A stretch of DNA of 25,827 nt from Priapulus caudatus (lineage: Eukaryota > Priapulida > Priapulimorpha > Priapulimorphida > Priapulidae): assembly GCF_000485595.1 (NCBI RefSeq), contig NW_014577777.1, positions 181,988 through 207,814 on the forward strand. Direction: 5' to 3'. Numbering within the stretch: the stretch's first letter is position 1; each line of letters begins with the position of its first letter. The notes below the pieces were generated by a model. That model ran no database searches. It was given only the letters and a program-made list of their open reading frames with translations, and was not told where the DNA came from. The position numbers were made by a program, and so were the translations under genes. Below, piece after piece: positions 18,001 through 23,797 of this stretch.

Positions 18001-19467
18001 ATCGTATACGATTGTCTTTCACGGTCTTTGACGCAACCAGAGATCGTATACCATTGTCTTCCACAGTCTTTGATGCAACCAAAGATTGTATACGATTGTC
18101 TGCCACGGTCTTTGACGGCGCCAGAGTTCGTATACGATTGTCTTCCACGGTCTTTAAATTACGCGCATATTTGTCCAATGCAATCTATAATTATTCAAAT
18201 GTTTACGTTCGTTTTTTTAATTGAGCGACCGAGTTGCCATCTTGAGATATTTGTGCTCTATATCTATCAGCTTCTACCCGTGATCATATGACGCTGATCA
18301 CAGTTAAACTGTCTAATTAAGAAGACATGACACATGCAGCAGGGAACCAGCACCGGATGTGTGAATTCATTCACGTTATCTTGCATATTATACAATCAGA
18401 GGGCGGTGACGGATACCACCCTCGGTCTTGGCCAGGGTTTGAAACAAGTCCTTATTCAACCATTTTCTATTATAAATTATGTTATGTGCAGAAAACCAGC
18501 GAAACGGACCGTTAGCAAATTGAGATAAAGACGTTGTTCACTAATAGATATAGGCCTATATTCGATGTCCTAAATTTATGCCAATCTTGATTCCATGGAT
18601 TAGAAAACAAAATGTTTCCTGTGGCGCGGAGTTAACAGCATTATTTACAAATAGCAAATCAATTTATCTATTGCAACAACCTTAACCTCTTTCCCTTAAT
18701 TCTTCGTTATAAAGAGATTAACTTTAGGCCTAATGAATATTTTCCATAAAATTACGAGGTTGACGCACTGAGCTGTACATAATAACATCGTATTATGTTA
18801 CATTATAATATATGTTATGATACACAGCTCAATGGTTTGACGAAAGTACACATCTACGCCGATATATTAGCGATATTTGACAATGGCCGCCGCCGCAGCA
18901 GCAGCAGCAGCACTAACGCCATCTATCTCTACCACCAGGAAAAAGAAGTCCGTCTACGGCGGCTCTTCGAACGAGCTGATCAACAACAGTGTCGACATGA
19001 TGACGCCTACAGCACCAGAGGAGAAGCTGCTGTCGGTGACATACAACCCGCGGGCGAGTCCCTGCACGAGCAGCAATGTCAGCGGCGCCGACCTACTGGC
19101 GAGTCCGGGCGGCCTGTCCCCGCTCAGCTACCTGTCACACAACTCACACCAGAGCTTCCAGGAGGCCGCCGACGCCTACCACCGCGGCGAGATGCCGCCC
19201 AGCTACCCGGGAGATCCGGCAGCGATGTCTTACTGTTCGCAGCGGACGGCCGCGGACTCCCCCGCGGACGTACCGTACGCTCATCGGTGCGATAGGACGC
19301 TACTGGGCGAGGTGGCGGAGCAGCCATCGTATAGACAGCCTTATTCGCACGCGGAGGAGGACGAGCGCGCGCGGGAGCGCTCGCCGAGTGTTAGGAAATA
19401 CAGAGACGGTCGCCGCTACGTGCCTGTGCCGAACTTAGACGCCTACGAAATCGAGACGGTGTTGTAA
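5041..19467 (+). CDS. GRIN3-like: NMDA-type glutamate receptor subunit, GluN3-like, 3' part, 14 exons
   Basis: This is a subunit of a postsynaptic ligand-gated cation channel. The joined exons give, in order, the end of the amino-terminal domain, S1, M1, pore loop, M3, S2, M4 and a cytoplasmic tail. Diagnostic strings are KCC..FCIDIL in S1, SYTANL at the end of M3, FGTVPQG in S2, DALIYDA before CKLL, and ETVL at the C-terminus. GluN3 character, compared from memory, comes from PFVITKDVD with a later GVKC, MAMTALAVNPSRS, FSLFRAL before ILFG in the pore (glycine at the Q/R/N site), and an LRQEL coiled coil in the tail. The 5' exons are missing from the window. Phases agree at all junctions except entry to the damaged exon 8868-9071. 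GluN2-like is the main alternative. Confidence 0.9.
5445..5595 (+). CDS. GRIN3-like: Receptor exon b: amino-terminal domain to S1 linker
   Basis: The acceptor is TTTGATAG and the donor GTAATC. Its first base completes the Glu codon begun by exon a, and it ends on a full codon (AAG). It encodes YLRREEYASLPTNKVGF, then GHNKYSRLEIINLQ and YIRVWRK. The pattern of a G-x-N-x-Y-x-x-x-x-I-x-N-L segment just before a tryptophan-containing beta strand is the usual end of this domain in iGluRs. Confidence 0.85.
5655..5800. mobile_element. Small inverted-repeat (MITE-like) element
   Basis: The left end reads CCGGAGTGTATAATAT. The right end, reverse-complemented, reads ATCAGGAGTGCATAATAT, so the ends are imperfect terminal inverted repeats around an AT-rich core. 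The same GGAGTGTATAATA motif forms both arms of the palindrome at 5996-6042, so the two look like members of one family. Confidence 0.6.
5996..6042. repeat. Near-perfect 23-bp-arm palindrome
   Basis: The left arm, 5996-6018, begins ATCAGGAGTGTATAATAG. It is the exact reverse complement of 6020-6042, with a single-base centre. It resembles two ends of the neighbouring element fused with the core deleted. Confidence 0.9.
6150..6262. repeat. Inverted repeat (TAGAACTAGAATAG arms)
   Basis: GCATAACCATAGAACTAGAA near 6165-6184 is answered by TTCTAGTTCTATGTGCATAA near 6235-6255 on the other strand. Pyrimidine-rich TTCTATTTCTAT repeats lie between. An outer ATAGGTTA/TAACCTAT pair (6137 and 6255) extends the pairing loosely. 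Confidence 0.6.
6479..6687 (+). CDS. GRIN3-like: Receptor exon c: start of S1 ligand-binding lobe
   Basis: The acceptor is TCTTGCAG and the donor GTATAC. It enters in phase 0 and leaves with two bases (AG). It encodes VGIWQRENIGTLQIDDITWP, then a GVPERFNLTVV strand, EESPFVITKDVD, and a Cys pair (GGCSRGVKC). The G-x-W, ITWPG and PFV blocks are the standard opening of S1. The spacing of PFVITKDVD to the Cys pair is closer to GluN3 than to GluN2 as I recall them. Confidence 0.92.
6690..7245. repeat. CTG and TAC trinucleotide arrays with an embedded cassette
   Basis: CTG-rich runs (6700-6910, 7095-7220) flank a TAC run (6912-7090). A unique cassette, GACGTTTGTCAGGCAC followed by GTGCGGCTG-like sequence, occurs three times, at about 6763, 6857 and 7151. 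The microsatellite has therefore been copied in larger blocks as well as by slippage. All of it is intronic. Confidence 0.85.
7246..7730. repeat. GTC/GTT/TGC trinucleotide-rich intronic block
   Basis: Imperfect CGTCGT, GTTGTT and TGCTGC runs make several frames open on both strands. None of the resulting Arg-, Val- or Thr-rich peptides looks like a protein family. Confidence 0.75.
7979..8121 (+). CDS. GRIN3-like: Receptor exon d: S1, KCC-FCIDIL segment
   Basis: Phase logic puts the start after TTTACTGCACAGAG, where the first G completes the split AGG codon of exon c. The competing CAG two bases upstream breaks the frame. It encodes AKRHAAVYKCC, FLVFCIDILDILSRDM and DIYQVADAKIRAAIK. KCC followed by FCIDIL is the conserved disulfide and helix start of NMDA S1, here with one extra residue between them. 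The donor at 8122 (GTACGT) leaves one base, whereas the next exon enters in phase 0. Dropping the C at 8121 would restore the frame and give IK-NGERWDG, so a one-base error is likely. Confidence 0.85.
8165..8222. repeat. GTC trinucleotide microsatellite
   Basis: CGTCGTC-type repeat in the intron after exon d. Confidence 0.8.
8280..8820. repeat. Long (CA)n / CGCA compound microsatellite
   Basis: Two tracts (8282-8490 and 8567-8816) of CA and CGCA repeats are split by about 75 bases of unique sequence. They fill the intron upstream of exon e. Confidence 0.95.
8868..9071 (+). CDS. GRIN3-like: Receptor exon e: end of S1, frame disrupted
   Basis: The acceptor is CTTATCTGACAG and the donor GTGAGT. 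Homology is clear but moves between frames: NGERWDG from 8868, ADLMHNK at 8899-8919, DMAMTALA from 8922, VNPSRS from 8945, then AVV-TGA-FSSNLRMDHGGISAYVV from 8965 to the end. Four frame changes and a TGA at 8974, where the family has Asp in VVDFS, lie within about 110 bases. The Arg of SRS that grips the agonist carboxylate in all iGluRs is present. All other exons are open, and the flanks are long microsatellites, so sequencing or assembly error is the likely cause. A genuinely decayed exon is the alternative. Confidence 0.8.
9100..9668. repeat. Long (TG)n / TGCG compound microsatellite
   Basis: Nearly continuous TG repeats with GTGTTG and GTGATG interruptions run from the donor of exon e to the CAG acceptor of exon f. 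The repeat therefore replaces the usual polypyrimidine tract, with UG repeats up to about 10 bases from the acceptor. Confidence 0.95.
9671..9828 (+). CDS. GRIN3-like: Receptor exon f: M1 transmembrane segment
   Basis: The acceptor is GTGTGTGCAG and the donor GTACGC. The first T completes the codon left by exon e (AC). A second acceptor 12 bases further on (ATCACAG at 9682) is also in phase and would remove four residues. It encodes FPVSATEPFDYTSW, the hydrophobic M1 (AMILLVCINGVAFFLFFF), then EWLSPYGFNMRKRAPP. EPF before M1 and E-W-x-S-P-x-G after it are standard iGluR marks. EW, not EY, is the GluN3 form as I recall. Confidence 0.92.
9829..10041. repeat. (CA)n / CGCA compound microsatellite
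   Basis: CA and CGCA repeats begin at the donor of exon f and end where copy 2 of the 850-bp repeat begins. Confidence 0.95.
10042..10903. repeat. Copy 2 of the ~850-bp dispersed direct repeat
   Basis: It matches 2466-3308 over its whole length in the same orientation. Differences are mostly one-base indels, with extra or missing bases in both copies. The 5' side abuts a CGCA/CA microsatellite and the 3' side runs into unique sequence (CATAGAAGATTCG). It lies in the intron before the pore exon. Confidence 0.85.
11083..11697. mobile_element. Fold-back element with ~120-bp inverted arms
   Basis: The left arm (about 11083-11202) begins GCGCCATATGGCA and contains GCCATTTGTATCATAATTC. The right arm (about 11580-11697) is its reverse complement, ending TTGCCATAGGCGC. 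Inside both arms and the core are many short palindrome-like motifs of the form GAAACC(T/A)GGTTTC and CTTGCTCAAG. The copies differ by small indels. No transposase frame is present, so it would be non-autonomous. Confidence 0.8.
11780..12115. repeat. ~60-bp tandem array including the exon g acceptor
   Basis: Five units share CGTTTCTCTCTGCTTTCAC, an AT-rich stretch with ATAACATATTACGA, and a terminal TAG or CAG followed by GGCAC or GACAC. AG dinucleotides at the matching position fall at 11840, 11899, 11958, 12020 and 12100. The last is the true acceptor of exon g, whose first bases (GACATCGTTTCTC) are the start of the next unit. The last unit is lengthened by a (TA)n tract at 12042-12075. Confidence 0.85.
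12101..12321 (+). CDS. GRIN3-like: Receptor exon g: pore loop and M3
   Basis: The acceptor is GTCATTGCAG and the donor GTATGC. Two incoming bases (GA) complete the codon started by exon f, and it leaves in phase 0. It encodes HRFSLFRALWVMYTILFGG (pore helix and selectivity loop), the M2-M3 linker STNFDQPRGYVSRAI, and M3 ending FFLASYTANLVKFMI, then LSGFEDAR. The position that is Asn in GluN1/GluN2 (Q/R/N site) is Gly here (codon 12154-12156), followed by another Gly. GluN3 subunits also carry Gly there and lower calcium permeability and magnesium block. SYTANL (12244-12261) is the invariant gate motif. Confidence 0.95.
12322..12897 (+). other. Intron, AT-rich, nothing recognised
   Basis: About 575 bases rich in TTAATTAA and TTAGTT words, with no repeat array or secondary gene visible. 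Confidence 0.6.
12898..13043 (+). CDS. GRIN3-like: Receptor exon h: start of S2 lobe
   Basis: The acceptor is AATTCCCGCAG and the donor GTGAGT. It enters in phase 0 and leaves with two bases (GG). It encodes KYQYPLKFGTVPQGHVEEHI, then RRNYWDTWRYMKQYNVASVA and EGMKKLKNG. FGTV opens S2. The following His-Val (in GTVPQGHVEEH) stands where GluN2 has Ser-Thr and where I recall Ser-Val in GluN1 and Ser-Ala in GluN3. That pair contacts the distal end of the agonist, so this subunit lacks the glutamate-type Thr. Confidence 0.93.
13085..13350. repeat. (TC)n microsatellite in intron
   Basis: A CT/TC repeat with TGCTC and TCGTC interruptions runs to about 60 bases before the acceptor of exon i. It makes all frames open as Ser/Leu-rich peptides, which are not genes. 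Confidence 0.95.
13413..13491 (+). CDS. GRIN3-like: Receptor exon i: S2, agonist-contact Asp
   Basis: The acceptor is TTCTCACGCAG and the donor GTATGA. The first base completes Gly with exon h and it ends in phase 0. It encodes GDLDALIYDAKVLEY and HAGQDNDCKLLQ. The Asp of YDA is the residue that binds the agonist amino group in NMDA subunits. The Tyr before it is the GluN2 residue, where GluN1 has Trp. The Cys of CKLL is the S2 disulfide partner. Confidence 0.93.
13763..13966. mobile_element. MITE-like inverted repeat, ~80-bp arms
   Basis: The left arm (13765-13846) contains GAGAATCAATAACAGAAAAC and ends GAATTTCAAACC. The right arm (13882-13965) is its diverged reverse complement, from GGTTTGAAATTC to GGAAACAAA. 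The short core has no coding content. A weak outer GGTGG-rich similarity (13678 and 13975) may mean the element is longer than given. Confidence 0.8.
14046..14148 (+). CDS. GRIN3-like: Receptor exon j: S2
   Basis: The acceptor is GTTTGACAG and the donor GTAAGC. It enters in phase 0 and leaves with one base (G). It encodes TGSWFAMTGYGIGFPQKS, then KFKDKISHQILKYRES. The STGYGI-type motif (here MTGYGIGF) and the following ISxxIxxY helix are the standard late-S2 elements. Confidence 0.93.
14397..14525 (+). CDS. GRIN3-like: Receptor exon k: end of S2 and start of M4
   Basis: The start was chosen by phase and homology. The acceptor TTGAATAAAATAG supplies GC to complete Gly with the last G of exon j, giving YRESG-DLERLERFWFMADC, which lines up with the family's final S2 helix and Trp. 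The region is open further upstream, to 14324 after GTTGTCAG, but that acceptor breaks phase and adds residues the family lacks. The donor is GTATAC. The exon continues RPKEQTAESSSNSLEIKN and then the first half of M4 (FASAFILLLI). Confidence 0.85.
14526..15159 (+). other. Intron, nothing recognised
   Basis: It contains a short TACTAC run at 15040-15080 and otherwise unremarkable sequence. Confidence 0.6.
15160..15269 (+). CDS. GRIN3-like: Receptor exon l: end of M4 and juxtamembrane tail
   Basis: The acceptor is GTCGCTGGGCAG, and GC completes Gly with exon k. It encodes IVFAWVLLILEHCYFNYVR (rest of M4, with the E-H after the membrane segment), then QHVKKVDKCGICGL. Two donors are possible, both leaving phase 0: GTAAGC at 15261, or the stronger GTAAGT at 15270, which adds VSI. 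I give the longer form. Confidence 0.92.
15657..15692 (+). other. Possible alternative terminal exon, copy of exon m start
   Basis: After a good acceptor (GTCGGCTTGCAG) comes AGCATGGGTAAGTCACTG, which differs from the start of exon m (16648) at two of 18 bases, and the CAG before it also matches. In the receptor frame it reads SMGKSLHAVIY and stops (TAG, 15690-15692). Joined to exon l it would give a tail without the coiled coil or ETVL. It also contains GTAAGT, so it may instead be a dead relic of an exon duplication. Confidence 0.45.
15795..15930. repeat. Degenerate TTAGGG-like stretch
   Basis: Words such as GATTAGG, GTTAGGATTAGGGG, GGTTATGGTTAGGG and GGGTCAGGG suggest an old, decayed interstitial telomeric repeat. 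Its orientation is opposite to the block at 4073. Confidence 0.55.
16520..16612. repeat. GGC/TGC/GGT trinucleotide repeat
   Basis: A GCGGCGGCG run, then TGCTGCTGC and GGTGGTGATGAT, ends about 35 bases before the acceptor of exon m. Confidence 0.9.
16648..16814 (+). CDS. GRIN3-like: Receptor exon m: cytoplasmic coiled coil
   Basis: The acceptor is GTTACTTACAG and the donor GTGAGC. It enters in phase 0 and leaves with two bases (AA). It encodes SMGKSLSFSNAVLEAQDVMR, a CRNPVC pair, then QQMGHLRQELSMTRIKIKYL and EDMIN. The heptad-like Leu/Ile/Met spacing predicts a coiled coil. The LRQEL block resembles the coiled-coil tail of GluN3A as I remember it. Read through without splicing, the next codon after AAG is TGA, so the exon could also end translation if the donor is skipped. 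Confidence 0.85.
16812..16820 (+). promoter_or_regulatory. Splice donor inside a 9-bp target-site duplication
   Basis: CAAGTGAGC here and at 17642-17650 flanks the inverted-repeat element 16821-17641. The GTGAGC within it is the donor of exon m, so the element inserted on the exon-intron boundary and left two copies of the donor. Confidence 0.75.
16821..17641. mobile_element. Long-TIR Mutator-like non-autonomous element
   Basis: The ends are TAGCTCTAGTA and TACTAGAGCTA, exact inverted repeats that extend as diverged arms through GTTGCCACAGG. After the nested insertion they continue through CCCGTTGTCA and AATTAGTCTTAACATTAG. Arms are about 135-150 bp (left 16821-16910 plus 17347-17398; right 17508-17641). 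The flanking 9-bp duplication CAAGTGAGC fits the 9-11 bp typical of Mutator-like elements. No transposase is present. Confidence 0.75.
16911..17338. mobile_element. Nested hAT-like non-autonomous element
   Basis: The ends are CAGGGGCGTAAATCC and GGATTTACGCCCCTG, perfect 15-bp inverted repeats. Flanks are GGACCAGA and GGACCAGG, an 8-bp duplication with one mismatch. CAGGGG-type ends with 8-bp target duplications are the hAT signature. The interior has no transposase. It interrupts the left arm of the Mutator-like element, so it came later. Confidence 0.85.
17705..18157. repeat. 42-bp minisatellite with a 12-bp palindrome per unit
   Basis: About ten units, the last seven spaced by 42 or 44 bases (near 17871, 17913, 17957, 17999, 18041, 18083, 18125). 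Consensus words are ATCGTATACGAT (self-complementary), TGTCTTCCACGGTCTTTG and ACGCAACCAG. Because 42 is a multiple of three, several frames stay open; I read these as repeat artefacts, not genes. Confidence 0.88.
18158..18938 (+). other. Intron, nothing recognised except a GCA run
   Basis: Mixed sequence ending in a (GCA)n run (18893-18911) and the pyrimidine-rich acceptor CTATCTCTACCACCAG. Confidence 0.55.
18939..19467 (+). CDS. GRIN3-like: Receptor last exon: cytoplasmic tail ending ETVL
   Basis: The acceptor is CTATCTCTACCACCAG, and its first G completes AAG with the two bases left by exon m. The frame stays open upstream through poly-Ala, but that part fails the phase test. It codes for 175 residues: a basic start (KKKSVYGG), Ser/Pro/Ala-rich disordered sequence, a charged stretch with RERSPS (possible phosphorylation site), then YVPVPNLDAYEIETVL and TAA. 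The final E-T-V-L fits a class I PDZ ligand, suggesting anchoring to postsynaptic scaffold proteins as for GluN2 tails. Tail sequence is too diverged to assign by homology; the phase match, single long frame and C-terminus support it. Confidence 0.85.
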
Positions 19468-20600
19468 TCGGCATGTGCCCGCAACGAAGCCGCAAACGTC
19501 GGCGGGAGCGATACTACCGGATTGTAGCTTCACGTTCCGTAAGCTTTGGTTCATTGTCACATAAAAAAGAAAAATATATGACGGTGATGACGACGACGAT
19601 GACGATAATGACCAATTGAAGTTGTTGATGATGGTGATAAAGAAAACGACGACGACGAGGAGAAGAAGCAAAGAGATAAGGAGGAGAAGGAGGAGAAAGC
19701 GGGGAAGAATGGGGAGGAGAAGGAGGAATAATAAGAATAAAAATAAGAATAGGAAGATGACGACAAAACGCCGACGAGGACAAAGAAGTAGACGAAAAAT
19801 TAGAAAAAGAAAAAGTAGAAGAAAGTGGTAGAAGTATGTAAATAGAATCAAATGTACTTTTGTGAAAGCTGACGTTGTCGCGTTTATAGTGATAATTAAC
19901 GCTCGTGGTGATTTTTCTAGAAACTTATCGGCAGAAATAACCTCTATTCTAAACAAGCTTTCCTCGTTAGATTCACAGTAACGATTCCGCGTTAGAAATA
20001 GAATTGTGTCGGTGTATCCGCTTTTATGACTATGGGTCGAACTCGCGGTTGTCCAATACTTTATCTGGCAATGTAAAAACGTGGATAGGGTTAGTAACAC
20101 ACGTTACCTACACCTACCACAGGAATTAGCCATAATTAGACGGGAACATTGCTGAAATCCATGAATAGATTCGCTTTCCGATCTAAAATTCAAATTTTAT
20201 GAGACTACAGAAAACAGTAGCCTACTCGTCTCGGTACATGTACGATATAAGCTTACATGCTAAATACAAACAAGTGGATCAATCCTCATCGCAATATGAA
20301 TGCAATCTTTATCTAAGCATGTGAGTTGGCATAAGCTCGATAGTCGACACCGGTGGCGTGTTTACATTGCCTGATGTTCAGAGTTGTCCAGCCCATAATT
20401 TGCTGATACCTCATGACGTATCAATATAAGATAAAACGGCATAACACATTTGCTGTCGCTTTCATTCATTTTGTAAGCGTTTTTCATGAATTTCCGGCCT
20501 CCCATAGGGTTACCCCAAAACAATTTTATAAGAAATGAATGTTATGATAAAAACATTCTACCGCCTTGATGTGTTGACTAGTCAAGCAGAAGTTCTTATG
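19468..20600 (+). other. Probable 3' UTR and downstream DNA of the receptor gene
   Basis: GAC/GAA-rich low-complexity sequence at 19570-19830 is followed by unremarkable sequence. AATAAA at 19736-19741 is a possible poly(A) signal but lies in A-rich repeat, so I cannot be sure. No other gene is seen. Confidence 0.45.
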
Positions 20601-20619
20601 ATACATGGCATATATAAGA

Positions 20620-20990
20620 CGATGATGAGATGATTATGGTGATGATGATGAGATGATGATGATGAGGTGTTGATGATGAGGTGATGATGATGAGGTGATG
20701 ATGATGAGGTGATGATGATGAGGTGATGATGATGAGGTGATGATGATGAGGTGATGATGATGAGGTGATGATGATGAGGTGATGATGATGACGTGATGAT
20801 GATGAGGTGATGATGATGACGTGATGATTATAGTGATGATGACGATGACGATGGTGGTGATGATGACGATGACGGTGATAATGACGATGACGATGGTGGT
20901 GATGACGATGATGATGGTGATGACGATGATGATGGTGATGACGACGATGATAATAATAATGATGATGATGGCGGTATGGGTGATAATGAT
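20620..20990. repeat. GATGATGAG / GATGACGAT microsatellite
   Basis: A 15-base unit (GGTGATGATGATGAG) is repeated about ten times from 20660, then irregular GATGAC/GGTGAT repeats follow. It gives Ile/His/Ser-rich reading frames on minus that are not genes. Confidence 0.93.
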
Positions 20991-21953
20991 GGCGATAACG
21001 TGGAGGCAGAGGGTAATGATGGTAAGGATTATCATGATTATGAAGTTACGAAATCTTCCTCGGCTCTTAAACCGTATATATCGCATTGTCTTTATAACAC
21101 GAGAAATGACAATTGATCCTACTCTTCCAGATACAAACATGTGCTGAGACAAGCAGTTAGTCAGACACATTCACTAGTTTATCAGCAACGTTACACATAG
21201 ACAGAACAAGACTTAGTATCATGGTTTCTGTTCTATTTTAAGTCAATAAATGGCAGACTAATGCTATGTTGATTATTAACCTCACTATTTACCCTCGCAT
21301 TCACAGCATATTTCTCAGTGCCATGCAATTTTCCAAATTATGTGTCAATGTATGATTCTCTCGTACCAATAAAAACTATATTTTACAAAAGCGACATTTA
21401 GAAAATTCAATTCGTCATAATTTCTTTTGTTACTATGGGTGTATAATCAGTGTGATTCTAAATAATATAGCTCTTGAACACTGTGTACATTATTACTAAT
21501 TAGAAACATTTATAAATACAATACACAGAATAGTGATTTTAATAACAGGTTATGATGTTTATTTAACACTTAACCAATTAGTATCCTAACCAGTTCTAGT
21601 ATCAAACTTAAGTTACTATGGTAGATTTGTTTTGTTTCTGATATTTGACACATGCCTATGGCATTATATAAATTCAATGCAACTATAAAACATTCCTTTG
21701 CTCAAGAAATCTCAGTGACCTCAATCTATCTTCTATTCAGTTCGAAAGTACTAAAACTGCAAACGGATACATAGCCGACAACCTGAAATATTTCACACCA
21801 ATTACGTAACAGAACAAGACATCAGACTTCAGTTTACAATGTTTACAGCAAGTCGATCACATTCTCACTCTAACCAGCCTTACGGCAATTAACACCGTGA
21901 TCGACTTTTCTAGAATAGATGTCGCTGGAAATTATCTAGGCAGCATGCGATTG
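20991..21953. other. AT-rich intergenic DNA between convergent genes
   Basis: Two plus-strand AATAAA hexamers (21245-21250 and 21368-21373) could end the receptor transcript. A minus-strand AATAAA (TTTATT at 21558-21563) lies about 390 bases past the COX6B stop. If the later plus-strand signal is used, the two transcripts would end within about 200 bases of each other. No further gene is seen. Confidence 0.45.
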
Positions 21954-22007
21954 TTATATCTTGCCCGTGAAGCTGCCTTCTTCCCTCTGCTCATCCCACT
22001 TGTCCAC
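21954..22007 (-). CDS. COX6B: COX6B coding exon 3
   Basis: The minus-strand acceptor is TTCTTTCTAG. Seventeen codons ([17 protein letters not shown]) and a TAA follow. This is the conserved C-terminus of the subunit. Confidence 0.96.
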   Translation of the reverse strand: MDKWDEQREEGSFTGKI

Positions 22008-22134
22008 CTAGAAAGAATTTTGCGCATAAATTCATGAACAACTTCATTAGTTAGATTAGAACACGTGAGTTCAGGTTCTACCAATATTTATCCAACCCTC
22101 ACAGGTCGTTAGAAGCACTTTTGAATTTAACTTG

Positions 22135-22215
<81 letters not shown>

Positions 22216-23443
22216 AAGCACATAAAACAAACTGTCTGCAGAGTCACCCTGATAACACATATAAAAATTTATAACATTATTTACTAACCTGATGTGACAC
22301 AAGATTAAAAGCTTAGTATGAGCATGATCCCGAGTTCTTCAATAATTCTGAATTGTTGTATTGAGAAGATCAGCAATGTTTCACTAAGAATACATGTTTC
22401 TATAGCAGATTAGCAGGAAAATGTTTGCAGGCTTAAAACGACATGTTCTCGCCGCAAAATGCATAGATATACTTACTGTGAGCTCGTCTATGTTGCAAAA
22501 ATTCACTACAACTCATTTGTATTGCTACTTTCATAACATTTTTTCAGCAAACCTAAACAGTCTTATGAAACTAGTACTTTCAATGTTTCCACATTGTTTT
22601 CACATCCGGGACATAGCCAAGCAAATCGCAGTTTTCAGTAACAGTTCTTTTCTATGATAGAACAAGTTTTTTTCTTTTTTCGATGTTTGTTCAATAACAA
22701 AATTGTGAAATTTGTTTAAATCACATGTTATCTACATTAATTATGCAATCAGCAAACAAATATAGTGTTTTCTTTCTAGGAACTATTTGCGCTAGCATAG
22801 ACCTACTGTTAAATTCCCAGTCACATCGCTCTATGTGTATTTGTATGCCAAAACTTTGTCCGACAGTTTCAAAATAGGATGAAAATAGTCAACTTTGGAG
22901 CATATTTATGGCTCAATAAGAACATTTCGTGATGTTTGCATACTGCAAGTATGCCCACAGTAGGTGTATGTAGGCTTTTTGTTGCAAGGTTTTAGCAATT
23001 TTAACATAGATATTCTTACCCAAGCGTTTGGGCATAGCGAGCGATAGACACGCTTAAAGTACTGGCATGGTTCATAATCATCGCCCTTAGCTTTCACACA
23101 GCGATGAAAATCCACATAGTTCTGCCAGCAGTTTCTACATAAAATGGCAAGATTAATATAGATTATATAACTGCATTACAATAAAATCTTGAATATTCCA
23201 CTACACTCAATAATTGAGAAGTTATGATGCCATTATATTTCTCGTTGCACACAGCTACATAGAAATTTCGACTATAGTTTAACATGCTACTTTTACCTTA
23301 CCTCACTTTGCAAATATTGCCAACATGCTCCTACTTAATCTTGATTGAACTCACCTGGTCTGGTTCTGGTTAGGGAAGCGAGCATCAAATGGTGCGGTCT
23401 TAAGTTCAACTTTTTCGCCTGAAGACATGACTGCTGCCGACAT
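21954..23443 (-). CDS. COX6B: Cytochrome c oxidase subunit 6B, complete, three coding exons
   Basis: A nuclear-encoded subunit on the intermembrane-space face of mitochondrial complex IV, thought to help couple the two monomers of the enzyme. Exons 23443-23355, 23134-23020 and 22007-21954 join with consistent phases to 85 residues, close to the usual 86. The product contains [26 protein letters not shown] (CX9C), [12 protein letters not shown] (CX10C) and [17 protein letters not shown]. These cysteines form the twin-disulfide CHCH fold imported by the Mia40 route. A second Met (codon 6) could also serve as start. An acceptor (TTGGCAG) 5 bases before the ATG implies a 5' UTR intron. It converges with the receptor gene and has no evident functional link to it. 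Confidence 0.96.
22137..22213. repeat. (TA)n microsatellite in COX6B intron
   Basis: About 38 uninterrupted TA units in the intron between COX6B exons 2 and 3. Confidence 0.97.
22214..23019 (-). other. COX6B intron, nothing else recognised
   Basis: AT-rich sequence with no repeat family or nested gene that I can identify. Confidence 0.6.
23020..23134 (-). CDS. COX6B: COX6B coding exon 2 (CHCH domain)
   Basis: The minus-strand acceptor is ATTTTATGTAG and the donor TGG/GTAAGA. The first base completes Arg; 38 codons then cover [22 protein letters not shown] and [16 protein letters not shown]. All four structural cysteines lie in this exon. Confidence 0.97.
23355..23443 (-). CDS. COX6B: COX6B coding exon 1
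   Basis: It encodes [19 protein letters not shown] and [10 protein letters not shown] plus two bases. The donor on the minus strand is CAG/GTGAGT. The exon itself begins at 23448, after the acceptor TTATTGGCAG, leaving five UTR bases before the ATG. Confidence 0.95.
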
Positions 23444-23464
23444 AGTACCTGCCAATAACATAGA

Positions 23465-23791
23465 CAGGGTGCGAAATTAATGCGAGTCCGGTGTCAAATA
23501 CTCCCTTATTTACTGTCGGACTCCCTGATTTGACATATGCAGGAGTCCGTGTGACTCCCTAAAAATTCTCCTATACCAACTAGTTCCTTCTAGAGCACGG
23601 CCTCGCGGAATTACCGTATTTTTTCAGCAAATGTCCAAAGAAAATTTGGCAGACGTGCAACTGCATGAATCTTGAAAATAAGCACATGTATGCGTTATTG
23701 TTTTAATATCTTTAGTTTTGAACTTCAGACTGCGGACTCCCTCTTTTTGAAGGGAGGGAGTCCATTGTTGAAAAGTTGATTTCTACACCTG
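23465..23791. mobile_element. hAT-like MITE beside the COX6B acceptor
   Basis: The left end is CAGGGTGCGAAATTAA. The right end reverse-complemented is CAGGTGTAGAAATCAA. CATAGA lies directly outside both ends (23459-23464 and 23792-23797). An internal hairpin GGACTCCCTCTTTTTGAAGG sits near the right end. It has no coding content. The left end is 15 bases from the acceptor of the first COX6B coding exon. Confidence 0.75.
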
Positions 23792-23797
23792 CATAGA

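Noticed and set aside
17884-18291. Repetitive 135-residue frame with DCLPRSL units and its antisense partner
   Set aside because: The 42-bp minisatellite period is a multiple of three, so several frames stay open by chance. There is no other coding sign.
18877-18938. Poly-Ala start of the last receptor exon as an independent gene start
   Set aside because: The acceptor at 18938 restores the frame from the coiled-coil exon exactly, so the Ala-rich part is intron (a GCA repeat).
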